From Rheinheimera soli (GTDB taxonomy: Bacteria; Pseudomonadota; Gammaproteobacteria; Enterobacterales; Alteromonadaceae): DNA of 64,000 bases. The stretch's first letter is position 1. Every line of letters begins with the position of its first letter. Both the position numbers and the translations under genes were made by a program. The DNA lies in NCBI RefSeq assembly GCF_021290985.1, contig NZ_JAJOYU010000002.1:1-64000 (forward strand), in the 5' to 3' direction. Shown in pieces: positions 54,124 to 62,796 of the stretch. The notes under the pieces were generated by a model. It saw only the letters and a program-made list of their open reading frames with translations, was not told the origin of the DNA and searched no databases.

Positions 54124-55017
54124 ATGAAGATCCTGATCACCGGTGCAACCGGACTGATAGGCCGCGCGCTCATTGCAGGATGGCAAGGCCAGCATCAACT
54201 TATAATCCTTAGCAGATCATCAGTCAAAGCCAGGCAAATCCTTGGTGTTGAGGCTGAATATCAGCAGTCCCTGAACGATATCGATTTCAACCACATCGAT
54301 GCAGTAATCAATCTTGCTGGCGAGCCTATAGCAGACAAACGCTGGAGTGAATCGCAAAAACAAAAAATCTGCCAAAGCCGCTGGCAATTAACTGAAGCAC
54401 TGGCAGAAAAAATCCAGCACTGTACTACTCCACCTCAAGTATTGATGAGCGGCTCAGCTATAGGTTTTTATGGTCGTCAGGGCAGTGAAATAGTCACAGA
54501 AGAACACAGTTCTTTTTACCCTGAATTCAGCCATGATATTTGTGCCCGCTGGGAAAACCTGGCTCAGCGTGCTGCAAGTCCACAGACAAGAGTCTGCTTG
54601 CTACGCACAGGCATAGTACTGAGTAGTCAAGGCGGAGCTTTAGCAAAGATGCTGCCGTTGTTTAAATTGGGTTTAGGCGGCCCTATAGGGGATGGTAAAC
54701 AGTTTATGTCCTGGATCCATCTGGAAGACATGGTGCGTCTGATTGATTTTTTACTGCAACGGGATGATTTAAGTGGGCCCTTTAATGCAACAGCCCCCCG
54801 CCCTGTCAGCAACAAACAATTCAGCCAGCTGCTGGCAGAACGTTTTGGTAAAAAGGCACCTTTTACAGTGCCTGGTTTTGTATTACGTTTAGCTTTTGGT
54901 GAAATGGCTGATTTACTGTTATTTGGCCAGAACGTGCAACCCAAACGTTTACTGGACAATGGTTTTCAGTTTAACCACAGCCATTTAAAAGATGCCTTAA
55001 ACGCCCTTCAATTTTGA
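54124..55017 (+). CDS. yfcH: YfcH/TIGR01777-family NAD(P)-dependent epimerase-like protein
   Basis: 297 residues from ATG 54124 (GAGG upstream), equal to E. coli YfcH; an upstream TTG is not needed. It has the dinucleotide loop ITGATGLIGRAL, VINLAGEPIADKRW and SGSAIGFYGRQG. The C-terminal DUF1731 ends VQPKRLLDNGFQFNHSHL. Substrate unknown. Its last 10 bases overlap the convergent ybbP gene. Confidence 0.9.
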   Translation: MKILITGATGLIGRALIAGWQGQHQLIILSRSSVKARQILGVEAEYQQSLNDIDFNHIDAVINLAGEPIADKRWSESQKQKICQSRWQLTEALAEKIQHCTTPPQVLMSGSAIGFYGRQGSEIVTEEHSSFYPEFSHDICARWENLAQRAASPQTRVCLLRTGIVLSSQGGALAKMLPLFKLGLGGPIGDGKQFMSWIHLEDMVRLIDFLLQRDDLSGPFNATAPRPVSNKQFSQLLAERFGKKAPFTVPGFVLRLAFGEMADLLLFGQNVQPKRLLDNGFQFNHSHLKDALNALQF

Positions 55018-55023
55018 AGGGCG
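55002..55023. terminator. Hairpin across the yfcH/ybbP stop codons
   Basis: CGCCCTTCAA (55002-55011) pairs with TTGAAGGGCG (55014-55023). The hairpin covers both stop codons of the overlapping convergent genes, and has no T-run. It may protect both mRNA 3' ends. Confidence 0.6.
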
Positions 55024-57488
55024 CGACGTAATAAGGTACTGCCTGACATCTTAAGTAACTGCCTGACCTGCCATGCACCGAGCACTGTGACTAAAGCGAC
55101 ACCCAATACAGGGCCAAGCCACCACAAATTCCAGTGCGGCTGGTAAGGCAAATCAAAGAACTGCTGTTGCACTACAGCCAGCAGAACTTCTGCCAGAATA
55201 GTGGCAAAAAGCCCGGCTAAAGCCCCCAAAGCGGCAAACTCATACAAAAGCGCTGCTTTTAGAAAAGCCGATTTAGCGCCTAAGGTCCGCAAAATAGCCA
55301 GCTCCTGTTCCCTCTGTTCCAGCGTGGCCTGCACTTGCGCGACCAATACCAAAACAGCGGATGCAAACACCAAAATCAGAATAAAGGTTAAAGCCACGGA
55401 GACCTGACTGATAATGTCGTTGACCTGCTTTAAAATGGTATCGACAGAAATCAGGCTGACTGTTGGGAATTGCCGCACTATTTGATTCAACAATTCCTGC
55501 TCTGACATAGGTAAGTAAAAGGCGGTAATGTAAGTAGCCGGAAAGCCCTGCATCAGATCAGGTGACAACACCATATAGAAGTTCGGCTGTAAACTGTTCC
55601 AGTCTACTTTACGAATACTGCTGATCGTCGCTTCAAACAGTTGCCCTCCGACTGAAAATTGCAGCTTGTCACCCAGTTTCAATGCCAATCGCTCTGCCAT
55701 TTGCGACTCAACCGACACTTCAGCTTTGGATTGAGCGCTAAACCATTGGCCGCTTTCCAGTTCATTGTTGTCAGGCATTTCATTTAACCAGGTTAAGTTC
55801 AGTTCGCGCCCAACCCCCTGACGTTGCTCAGGTTTTTCCTTGGTTGCTTCATCGGCAAAGTTTTCACCGTTTACCGCCAGTACCCGGCCATTCACCATAG
55901 GATAAAATTCGGTCAGCTCTAAGTTGTGCTGAACTGCCAATTGTTGCAGTGAAGTTTTGTCTTGCTCCGTTAAATTCACCAGAAACTGATTCGGCGCGCC
56001 TTCCGGCACTTGTTGTTGCCATTGGTCCAGCAACTCAGAGCGTAAAAAATACAACAGCAGAGTTAAAAACAACGCCAGACTAAAAGTGATCAACTGAAAG
56101 GCATTGGGCCATAATCTGCGGCGTAAATTCGCCAGTGCCAGCCGTAATGCGCTGCTTTGCCCTGCGGCCATAGGTTTAGCCACCCGGACCATCACAGCGG
56201 CAAAGCCCATCAGCAGAGAAGCGAATACCAGACACAACACAAATAACCAGCTGCTGATCCATAAATCGCCGCTAAATAGCCACATCAATAACCAGATAGC
56301 CACTGAGCCGCTGATTAAATGCACCGGGTCAAATTTCATTTGATCCGGCTTCTCGCGCAGTACATTGAGTGCCGGTACTGCAGCCAGACGCCATAAAGGC
56401 CGGGCTGAAAACAAGACAGCGCAAATGGCGGCAGTCAAAACCCCAAGACCTAAAGGCCTGAAACTGAATTCAGCCAGATACTCAGGCATCCAGAAAGCAA
56501 CGCCCCATTGACTTAATTGCACTAACAGCTGACCAGCCAGCAAACCAAAACCAACACTGAAAATCACCACAAATAACAAATGACTACCATAAATTTTCCG
56601 GCTTAAGGTGGTAGTGGCCCCCAGAGCTTTCATCACAGCCACTGAACGAGCATGACGCTGGCTATACCTGTTAGCGGCCACTGCAGCGGCACAAGCGGCC
56701 AGCACTATACCCAACAGACCTGATAACAATAAGAACCGCTCAGATCTGTCCAGAGCGCCTCCTATGGCGGATTCTCTGTCCATTTGTTGCCATCTGTCCT
56801 GTGGACCCAGCAATTCTTTGCTTTGAGTCTCCAGCAATTCAAGGTCTTGCTGAGAACCAGCAAACATTAAGCGATAACTAATTCTGCTGCCAGGCTGAAT
56901 AATAGCCGTAGCGGCCACATCATCCAGATGCATCAAAATACGAGGTGAGCTGCCAAATACCGACAGCGGTGCATCTGGCTCAGCCACTATCACTCCGGCT
57001 GCGGTAAATGCCTTTTCACCCAACTCAAGGCTGTCACCTACCTTGATATTCAGCAAACTATAAAGCCGACTTTCCAGGTAAAGCTGATTCGGCTGCAATG
57101 AAGCAACCAGACTTGGGTCGGTGATAGAGGAGCTTAATTTCAGCTCGCCACGCAGTGGATAGGCTGAAGAAACAGCTTTCACTGAAACCAGCTGCATCTG
57201 ATCTTTGGCAAACAACATGGAATTAAACTGCACCTGACGAGATGAGTTCAGTTGCAGCTGATCTGCTTGTTGTTGAACCTGTTCATTAAAACCTATGCTG
57301 GAGCGCAAAATTTTGTCTGCGGCTACAAAGTTGGCGCTGCGCTGATACAAAGCAGAACGCACAGATTCAGTGATGCCAGACAAACTCACTACTGTTAATA
57401 CAGCCAGAAATAGTGAAAAGGCGATCACCCATAACTCGCCTCGGCTTAATTCGCGCCAGAACAGTCGCCAGGCGATTTTACCCCACAT
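55008..57488 (-). CDS. ybbP: ABC transporter permease YbbP (FtsX-like)
   Basis: 826 residues with about ten membrane helices. There are two FtsX domains: one with LLLSGLLGIVLAACAAAVAANRYSQRHA at ~250 and one at the C-terminus (TFILILVFASAVLVLVAQVQATLEQREQELAILRTLGA in parts). A large periplasmic domain follows helix one. This layout is the MacB/LolC-like YbbP family. It overlaps ybbA by 11 bp. Substrate unknown; linked to export or lipid handling with TesA as neighbour. Confidence 0.92.
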   Translation of the reverse strand: MWGKIAWRLFWRELSRGELWVIAFSLFLAVLTVVSLSGITESVRSALYQRSANFVAADKILRSSIGFNEQVQQQADQLQLNSSRQVQFNSMLFAKDQMQLVSVKAVSSAYPLRGELKLSSSITDPSLVASLQPNQLYLESRLYSLLNIKVGDSLELGEKAFTAAGVIVAEPDAPLSVFGSSPRILMHLDDVAATAIIQPGSRISYRLMFAGSQQDLELLETQSKELLGPQDRWQQMDRESAIGGALDRSERFLLLSGLLGIVLAACAAAVAANRYSQRHARSVAVMKALGATTTLSRKIYGSHLLFVVIFSVGFGLLAGQLLVQLSQWGVAFWMPEYLAEFSFRPLGLGVLTAAICAVLFSARPLWRLAAVPALNVLREKPDQMKFDPVHLISGSVAIWLLMWLFSGDLWISSWLFVLCLVFASLLMGFAAVMVRVAKPMAAGQSSALRLALANLRRRLWPNAFQLITFSLALFLTLLLYFLRSELLDQWQQQVPEGAPNQFLVNLTEQDKTSLQQLAVQHNLELTEFYPMVNGRVLAVNGENFADEATKEKPEQRQGVGRELNLTWLNEMPDNNELESGQWFSAQSKAEVSVESQMAERLALKLGDKLQFSVGGQLFEATISSIRKVDWNSLQPNFYMVLSPDLMQGFPATYITAFYLPMSEQELLNQIVRQFPTVSLISVDTILKQVNDIISQVSVALTFILILVFASAVLVLVAQVQATLEQREQELAILRTLGAKSAFLKAALLYEFAALGALAGLFATILAEVLLAVVQQQFFDLPYQPHWNLWWLGPVLGVALVTVLGAWQVRQLLKMSGSTLLRRALQN

Positions 57489-58194
57489 GGCGCTTATCCT
57501 CTGTCGTCTGAGTTAAATCAGCAGCTAAATGGCCAGCATGCATCTGGAATCTGTATTGGCAACGTTGCGCCAGTTCATGGTTGTGGGTCACCAGCACTAA
57601 GGTCGTGCCTTGTTGCTCGTTCAGTTCAAATAACAGATCTTCGATTTTTTCGCCTGTCGCGCTATCCAGGTTCGCCGAAGGTTCATCGGCAAAAAGTACC
57701 GCAGGTTTGGTAATAAAAGCCCGGGCTATCGCAACCCGCTGCTGCTCGCCACCGCTCATTTGATTAGGAAAAAAATCGGCTCTGTGACTTAACCCAACCT
57801 GTGCCAGTAACTCAAGACCACGAGCTCGTGCATCTGGCATGCCTGCCAGCTCAGCAGGCAAAGTGACATTTTCCAGCGCTGTCAGACTGGGTAACAGTAA
57901 AAAAGACTGAAACACAAAACCAACAGAACGCGCTCTTAATTCAGCGCGTTCATCTTCACTAAGTTTATGCAGCGGCTGACCAGCCAGATACACTTCACCG
58001 GATGAAGCCAAATCCAAGCCTGCCAGTATACCCAACAGAGTGGATTTGCCTGAACCTGAAGCACCAACAATGGCAACTGTCGCGCCCTGATTGATCGTAA
58101 GGTGGATATCTTGCAGTATGGTAAGCTCAGATCCGGTGAGCTGAACTGTTTTTACAACATCTTTTGCAACAATATGAGGTATAGGTGTTTTCAT
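57478..58194 (-). CDS. ybbA: ABC transporter ATP-binding protein YbbA
   Basis: 238 residues. Walker A GASGSGKS (~39-46), signature MSGGEQQRVAIARA, Walker B AVLFADEPSANLD and H-loop LVTHNHELA are all present. This is the LolD/MacB-like class and it partners YbbP. Its start codon overlaps the start codon of divergent tesA by 2 bp, as in E. coli where these genes also abut. Confidence 0.94.
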   Translation of the reverse strand: MKTPIPHIVAKDVVKTVQLTGSELTILQDIHLTINQGATVAIVGASGSGKSTLLGILAGLDLASSGEVYLAGQPLHKLSEDERAELRARSVGFVFQSFLLLPSLTALENVTLPAELAGMPDARARGLELLAQVGLSHRADFFPNQMSGGEQQRVAIARAFITKPAVLFADEPSANLDSATGEKIEDLLFELNEQQGTTLVLVTHNHELAQRCQYRFQMHAGHLAADLTQTTEDKRHVG

Positions 58195-58798
58195 GATTCG
58201 ATTGATCTACGTTATGCTTTTGGTCCTGTCGTTCACTGCAGCTGCAGTGCAGGCCAAAACGCTGTTAATTCTGGGCGATAGTCTGAGCGCCGGTTATGGT
58301 TTAAGCCAACAACAAAGTTGGGTCTATCTGCTACAGCAAAAGCTAAAGCAACAAGACAGCGGCTGGACCTTGGTGAATGCCAGCATCAGCGGCGAAACTT
58401 CTGCTGGTGGCCTGGCACGTTTGCCCGCCTTACTCGAACAACACAAACCCGACTATGTGTTGATTGAGCTAGGAGCCAATGATGGCCTGCGTGGTTTTCC
58501 CGTGCCACAGCTTGAGACTAATCTCAATACGATGGTGCAGCATATCAGGCAACAGGACAGCAAAGCTGTATTAATGCAAATACGTATCCCGCCAAACTAT
58601 GGCCCACGTTACACCACACAATTCACCAATTTATATCCAAAAGTCGCAGAAGAGCAGCAAATACCGCTTTGGCCTTTCTTTATGGAGACCATAGCGTTAA
58701 AACAGCATTGGATGCAAGCAGATGGACTGCATCCGAACCTGGAAGCCCAACCTGTTATCGCAGATTTAATGCTACCTTTGGTTTTAGGTCTAGAGTGA
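58193..58798 (+). CDS. tesA: Acyl-CoA thioesterase I / lysophospholipase TesA
   Basis: 201 residues. A signal peptide (LIYVMLLVLSFTAAAVQA) is followed by the SGNH hydrolase motifs: GDSLSAGYG (Ser30), the glycine in ISGETSAGG, ELGANDGLRG and DGLHPN (Asp/His). It is periplasmic and cleaves acyl-CoA, esters and lysophospholipids. It is divergent from ybbA. Terminator follows at 58829. Confidence 0.94.
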   Translation: MIRLIYVMLLVLSFTAAAVQAKTLLILGDSLSAGYGLSQQQSWVYLLQQKLKQQDSGWTLVNASISGETSAGGLARLPALLEQHKPDYVLIELGANDGLRGFPVPQLETNLNTMVQHIRQQDSKAVLMQIRIPPNYGPRYTTQFTNLYPKVAEEQQIPLWPFFMETIALKQHWMQADGLHPNLEAQPVIADLMLPLVLGLE

Positions 58799-58828
58799 AA
58801 ATGTAACGAAATTTGAGCAATGTCAGAA

Positions 58829-58856
58829 AGCGGCTGTAAAGTCGCTTTTTTTTGCT
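58829..58856 (+). terminator. Terminator of tesA
   Basis: AGCGGC (58829-58834) and GTCGCT (58841-58846, one G-T pair) flank TGTAAA, followed by eight or more T. It lies between tesA and the convergent tRNA operon. Confidence 0.8.
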
Positions 58857-58968
58857 TTAAAGGCTAAAGATAAAATGTGAAGAATTCCGTAGTGCGTCAG
58901 AGTGCGGCAATAGATAAGTGCAACTAGTGAGTTTGACGGAACTAATAATGAAGTGAAGCTGTAGAATT

Positions 58969-59044
<76 letters not shown>

Positions 59045-59066
59045 ACTTGCAGATATAACGCTGAAG

Positions 59067-59142
59067 TGGCGTCCCTTAGGGGATTCGAACCCCTGTTACC
59101 GCCGTGAAAGGGCGGTGTCCTAGGCCTCTAGACGAAAGGGAC
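59067..59142 (-). tRNA. tRNA-Glu (TTC), copy 4
   Basis: 76 bases: GTCCCTT/AAGGGAC acceptor, anticodon TTC in CCGCC-CTTTCAC-GGCGG, GGTTCGAATCC T-arm, CCA encoded. Identical by eye to the other three copies. Confidence 0.97.
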
Positions 59143-59166
59143 ACTGGATAGACCTTCATATGATGT

Positions 59167-59242
59167 TGGCGTCCCTTAGGGGATTCGAACCCCTGTTACC
59201 GCCGTGAAAGGGCGGTGTCCTAGGCCTCTAGACGAAAGGGAC
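59167..59242 (-). tRNA. tRNA-Glu (TTC), copy 3
   Basis: Same 76-base sequence as the neighbouring copies, anticodon TTC, encoded CCA. It is separated from copy 4 by 24 bases of unrelated spacer. Confidence 0.97.
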
Positions 59243-59276
59243 AGGCGCATAAACATCACTAACTGTACTGACTAAT

Positions 59277-59352
59277 TGGCGTCCCTTAGGGGATTCGAAC
59301 CCCTGTTACCGCCGTGAAAGGGCGGTGTCCTAGGCCTCTAGACGAAAGGGAC
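59277..59352 (-). tRNA. tRNA-Glu (TTC), copy 2
   Basis: Same 76-base sequence, anticodon TTC, encoded CCA. A 34-base spacer separates it from copy 3. Confidence 0.97.
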
Positions 59353-59378
59353 ACTACAGTCAGTTTGTCAGATTTTGT

Positions 59379-59454
59379 TGGCGTCCCTTAGGGGATTCGA
59401 ACCCCTGTTACCGCCGTGAAAGGGCGGTGTCCTAGGCCTCTAGACGAAAGGGAC
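59379..59454 (-). tRNA. tRNA-Glu (TTC), copy 1
   Basis: Same 76-base sequence, anticodon TTC, encoded CCA. A 26-base spacer separates it from copy 2, and 16 bases from the leading tRNA-Ala. Confidence 0.97.
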
Positions 59455-59470
59455 ACTGGAACAAAATCTT

Positions 59471-59546
<76 letters not shown>

Positions 59547-59593
59547 ACACCAATTGTAGAGGTTGCTAAGCAATCCCCTACAAGACGAGGCGA

Positions 59594-59622
59594 ATTCTAG
59601 GGGCCGAGGCCAAAGGTGTCAA
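59594..59622 (-). promoter_or_regulatory. Promoter of the tRNA operon
   Basis: On the minus strand TTGACA (perfect, 59617-59622), 17-base spacer, TAGAAT (59594-59599). The bases after the -10 box are GC-rich (TCGCCTCGTC), as in stringently controlled stable-RNA promoters. Confidence 0.85.
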
Positions 59623-59870
59623 CAGTTTTTTAGAAAGCCTTAACTGTTCGCATATTTTTTAAACTAAGTGACGATTCAAGCAGCAAATTGCAGGAAAATA
59701 AATAACATAGCCCCCTACTCTACTCTGTCACTGATACTACAAAAATACAGACGAACTGATGCTCTCCCCACGTAACGTGGAGTTGTGGGGAAGCGACAAA
59801 CCGGTGAGTTGCCAGACGCATAGTTACCTATGTGATTGAGGCGAGATAACGCAGTCAATACAGCGTCAGA

Positions 59871-59884
59871 TTCAAGTACAACAG
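59871..59884 (+). repeat. 14-base motif TTCAAGTACAACAG, copy 2
   Basis: Exact copy of 51521-51534, again just after a short imperfect inverted repeat (ACGC...GCGT), in an unrelated intergenic region. Confidence 0.5.
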
Positions 59885-59930
59885 ATACAAACAGGAAAAC
59901 TACGAATTAAATACTGGAAGGACATAAAAG

Positions 59931-59958
59931 AAAAAACCCTGCCGGAGCAGGGTTTTTT
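59931..59958 (-). terminator. Terminator of the TonB2 cluster
   Basis: AAAAAACCCTGC (59931-59942) and GCAGGGTTTTTT (59947-59958) form a perfect 12-bp stem around CGGA. It lies 6 bases past the stop codon of the TPR gene. Confidence 0.93.
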
Positions 59959-59964
59959 AAACAA

Positions 59965-61230
59965 TTAAAGCGTCACGTTGTTTTTACTGGCGCGTTCTTT
60001 AATGTAGCTTTCCCAACTTGCTGCCTGACGGGCATACTTAGGATCGGCTTTAGCTTTTTGCACTGCCTGGTATGCGTCTCTGAACTTGTTCTGATAGAAG
60101 TAAGCTTCAACCAGAGCCAAATACACAGGACCTCTGACTTTTACGCCAGCATCCAATGATTTATTCAGAGCCACCACAGCTGCAGAGTATTTTTCAGCAA
60201 GGATCAGTGAAGAACCCTGACGACGATAAGCATCGGCATCATTGTCTAACTGAGCTGACTCACCGTAATACTGAGCGGCTTTATCCATTTCACGCGCTGC
60301 CTGGAACGAACCGGCCATACTATTAAGCATGGTTTTATCTTTAGGGATTAAACCAGACTTAATATGTTTTTCCAGCGTCATGCCCGCTTTGTAAGGGACA
60401 TTGGAGTTTGAATACAGCTGAGACAATAATTTATACTCGTTCGCTGTTTCCAACATACCTTGCCTTGCCGCAACTTCTAATGTGACCAAAGCTTTTTCAT
60501 ATTGCTCGTCAATACTGTAAAACTGAGCCAAATAAGTCCACCAGCGTTTATCCGAAGGGAAAATTTGCACGGTAGTCTCTAACACTTCGATCACTTTTTT
60601 GTTGTTTTTCATCTCGTAATAAGCTGAAAACTTCAACGTATAAGGACCAGCGTTTGGCTTAGCTTTGTCTTGCATCGCAATAGCCATATCAGCAGGTTCA
60701 ATGACCTTTTGATACTGCTTTGTTTCCATGTAAGCACTGGCAATACGCAGATAGACGTTCGCATCTTTCTCGCCAGTGAAATCCATCCACTGGTAATAAG
60801 TTTTGATTGCTTCATTGAATTGCTTATCACTTAACAATAAGTCGGCAAGTAAACGAGTACCTGCAGCCTGATCTGCAAAACTTAACACATCTGGCTTCAT
60901 CGCTTTGCGTAAGTAGTCAATGGCTTTTTTCTCGTCTTTAGCGGCCCACATGTTGCCTAAAAAACGATTCAAATACGCCATGTCAAACTCATTGCTGGAC
61001 TCAACACCCTGCAATACAGCAATAGCTTCGTTTAACTGCTCAGCACTATAAAGTTCGTAGGCTTTAGCTATAGCTTTACCTACTTTCTCACCTACAGCGC
61101 TTGATTTGCGGTTTTTCCGCTCTTCAATCTTTTTCGGATCCGGAGCCGCTACAGCATAGGAACTCAGAGTCGTTGCACCAAAACTGGCTAGTACGATCAA
61201 CGCAGAAGTTAGAGTAGTCATTTTCTTCAT
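59965..61230 (-). CDS. Periplasmic TPR protein of the TonB2 cluster
   Basis: 421 residues. A signal peptide (LTSALIVLASFGATTLSSYAVAA) is followed by about ten TPR-like helical repeats, such as NEAIKTYYQWMDFTGE and KALVTLEVAARQG. It is the last gene of the cluster, and GGAGG inside the end of tonB serves as its ribosome site. Similar TPR proteins close the TonB2 operons of Vibrio and Shewanella and are thought to help the complex span the periplasm; this is by position. Confidence 0.85.
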   Translation of the reverse strand: MKKMTTLTSALIVLASFGATTLSSYAVAAPDPKKIEERKNRKSSAVGEKVGKAIAKAYELYSAEQLNEAIAVLQGVESSNEFDMAYLNRFLGNMWAAKDEKKAIDYLRKAMKPDVLSFADQAAGTRLLADLLLSDKQFNEAIKTYYQWMDFTGEKDANVYLRIASAYMETKQYQKVIEPADMAIAMQDKAKPNAGPYTLKFSAYYEMKNNKKVIEVLETTVQIFPSDKRWWTYLAQFYSIDEQYEKALVTLEVAARQGMLETANEYKLLSQLYSNSNVPYKAGMTLEKHIKSGLIPKDKTMLNSMAGSFQAAREMDKAAQYYGESAQLDNDADAYRRQGSSLILAEKYSAAVVALNKSLDAGVKVRGPVYLALVEAYFYQNKFRDAYQAVQKAKADPKYARQAASWESYIKERASKNNVTL

Positions 61231-61234
61231 AGTG

Positions 61235-61855
61235 TTAACCTCCAGACTGGTCTAGTGAGAAGTCCAGCTGAACCATAATACCTGGTTGCTGCACAGCCTT
61301 ACCATCGACCACTTTTGGTGAATATTTCCAACGTTTCAGAGCACGAATTGCTTCACGGTCAAATACACGTTTAGGTTCAGCTTCTACAACAGTAACTTCG
61401 CCAACGCTGCCATCTTCCAGAATAGTAAAACGCATTTTCACCCAACCCTGCAGGCCATCACGAGCTGCCTGTACCGGGTATTTTGGTTCGATACGAACTA
61501 TAGGAGTAGCATCGCCATCACGCATCATTGCTGAAGATGGATCGCCCAATCCTGAACTTGCACCACCTACGTCAACAGAAGGCATGTTAAACCCAATGGT
61601 TCCACCTGTGTCTGTCGAAGCGGGTTCAGCAACCGGAGCTTTTGGCGGCTCTGGTGGCGGTGGTGGTGGTGGTGGCGGTACCCGAACACGAGTCTGAGCT
61701 TTTGACTCAGGCGGTGTCGAGTTTATTTCAATAACGATTTGTTCCTTTTTAGCATTGGTGAACGTATCATCCCCACCTATAAGGAATGCCATCAACACAT
61801 ACAGGAAAAACGTTATTACCGCACCAACAACCAGTGATAGTAATAACCTTACCAT
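61235..61855 (-). CDS. tonB2: TonB2-type energy transducer
   Basis: 206 residues, the short TonB form. An N-terminal membrane helix (LLLSLVVGAVITFFLYVLMAFLIGG) comes first. The proline run VRVPPPPPPPPPEPPKAP is at ~57-74. The C-terminal TonB domain (PIVRIEPKYPVQAARDGLQGWVKMRFTILEDGSV in parts) includes the YP motif that contacts TonB boxes. It carries proton-motive energy to outer-membrane receptors. It ends 4 bases before the TPR gene. Confidence 0.95.
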   Translation of the reverse strand: MVRLLLSLVVGAVITFFLYVLMAFLIGGDDTFTNAKKEQIVIEINSTPPESKAQTRVRVPPPPPPPPPEPPKAPVAEPASTDTGGTIGFNMPSVDVGGASSGLGDPSSAMMRDGDATPIVRIEPKYPVQAARDGLQGWVKMRFTILEDGSVGEVTVVEAEPKRVFDREAIRALKRWKYSPKVVDGKAVQQPGIMVQLDFSLDQSGG

Positions 61856-61856
61856 A

Positions 61857-62258
61857 TTACTTGTTCTCCGCAGCGATCGAAATCTTATCGATACCAGCCA
61901 GCTTGATCTGATCCATTACTGAAACCACAACACCATGCTTAGCTTCTTTATCTGCCTGAATAATAACTGTATCAGTTGGCGATTCAGCTAACAGTTTTTC
62001 AACTGTTGCACCAACACGCTCAACGTCTACAGCACGTTTATCCATCCAGATTTCACCGTTTGCACGGATAGCAATAAAGATAGTGGCTGACGGCTTAGAT
62101 ATAGCTTTTGTCGCTTTAGGGCGAAGTACATCGATACCCGCTTCTTTAACGAACGAGGTCGTTACGATAAAGAAGATCAGCATGATAAATACAACGTCCA
62201 ACATTGGCGTTAAATCAATTGCTGCCTCTTCGGCTTCACGTCTAATTTTACGTGCCAT
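61857..62258 (-). CDS. exbD2: Biopolymer transport protein ExbD2
   Basis: 133 residues. One membrane helix near the N-terminus (ID LTPMLDVVFIMLIFFIVTTSF) has the essential proton-path aspartate in MLDVVF. A periplasmic domain (IQADKEAKHGVVVSVMDQIKLAGIDKISIA in parts) follows. Works with ExbB2 and TonB2. It is 13 bp downstream of exbB2. Confidence 0.95.
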   Translation of the reverse strand: MARKIRREAEEAAIDLTPMLDVVFIMLIFFIVTTSFVKEAGIDVLRPKATKAISKPSATIFIAIRANGEIWMDKRAVDVERVGATVEKLLAESPTDTVIIQADKEAKHGVVVSVMDQIKLAGIDKISIAAENK

Positions 62259-62271
62259 AAATTACTCTCTA

Positions 62272-62796
62272 TCAATGATGAGGCATGCTATCAGCTAATT
62301 CATGAACTGCTGATTTCACCTTACCTTCCAGTTTAGACGTTACAAATACACCTGATAAACATGCAACCATACCAGCCATAGTTGGAATTGTTGCCATTGA
62401 AATACCAGCTGCCATCAGTCTTGGGTTACCAGTACCTTGTACCGCCATAATTTCAAATACGGCGATCATACCAGTCACGGTACCTAACAAACCAACCATA
62501 GGACAAATCGCAACCAAAGTTTTGATTACATTGATCCGGTCATTCAGTTTGGTAGATGCCTCAGACACCCACGCATCACGAATTTTATGCGCATACCATG
62601 AGGTTGTATCAACCCGGGCGTTCCAGTCTGCAATAATTTTATTACGCATAGCTGGATATTCCCGACTGATAAACCAGAAGCGCTCTATGATCAATACCCA
62701 CATGATGAAGAGCACTAGGGCGACGATATAAAGTACATCACCGCCGGTTGCGATAAAATCCCTGACAGATTCCCAAAGCTCTATCAGGCTATGCAT
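62272..62796 (-). CDS. exbB2: ExbB2-type MotA/TolQ/ExbB proton channel
   Basis: 174 residues, the short ExbB2 form. Three membrane helices are visible: VLYIVALVLFIMWVLII, then ICPMVGLLGTVTGMIAVFEIM and MATIPTMAGMVACLSGVFV. The second and third hold the TolQ/ExbB signature. It forms the channel with ExbD2. Its start overlaps the stop codon of the upstream gene by one base (TAATG). Confidence 0.95.
   Translation of the reverse strand: MHSLIELWESVRDFIATGGDVLYIVALVLFIMWVLIIERFWFISREYPAMRNKIIADWNARVDTTSWYAHKIRDAWVSEASTKLNDRINVIKTLVAICPMVGLLGTVTGMIAVFEIMAVQGTGNPRLMAAGISMATIPTMAGMVACLSGVFVTSKLEGKVKSAVHELADSMPHH

Larger units (their letters stand above)
59547..59964. other. 418-bp intergenic region between tRNA operon and TonB2 cluster
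   Basis: Holds the tRNA promoter (59594-59622), an imperfect hairpin CTCCCCAC...GTGGGGAAG around 59763-59794 with CACGTAACGTG inside it, the 14-base motif at 59871, and the terminator at 59931. No gene is supported. Confidence 0.6.
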
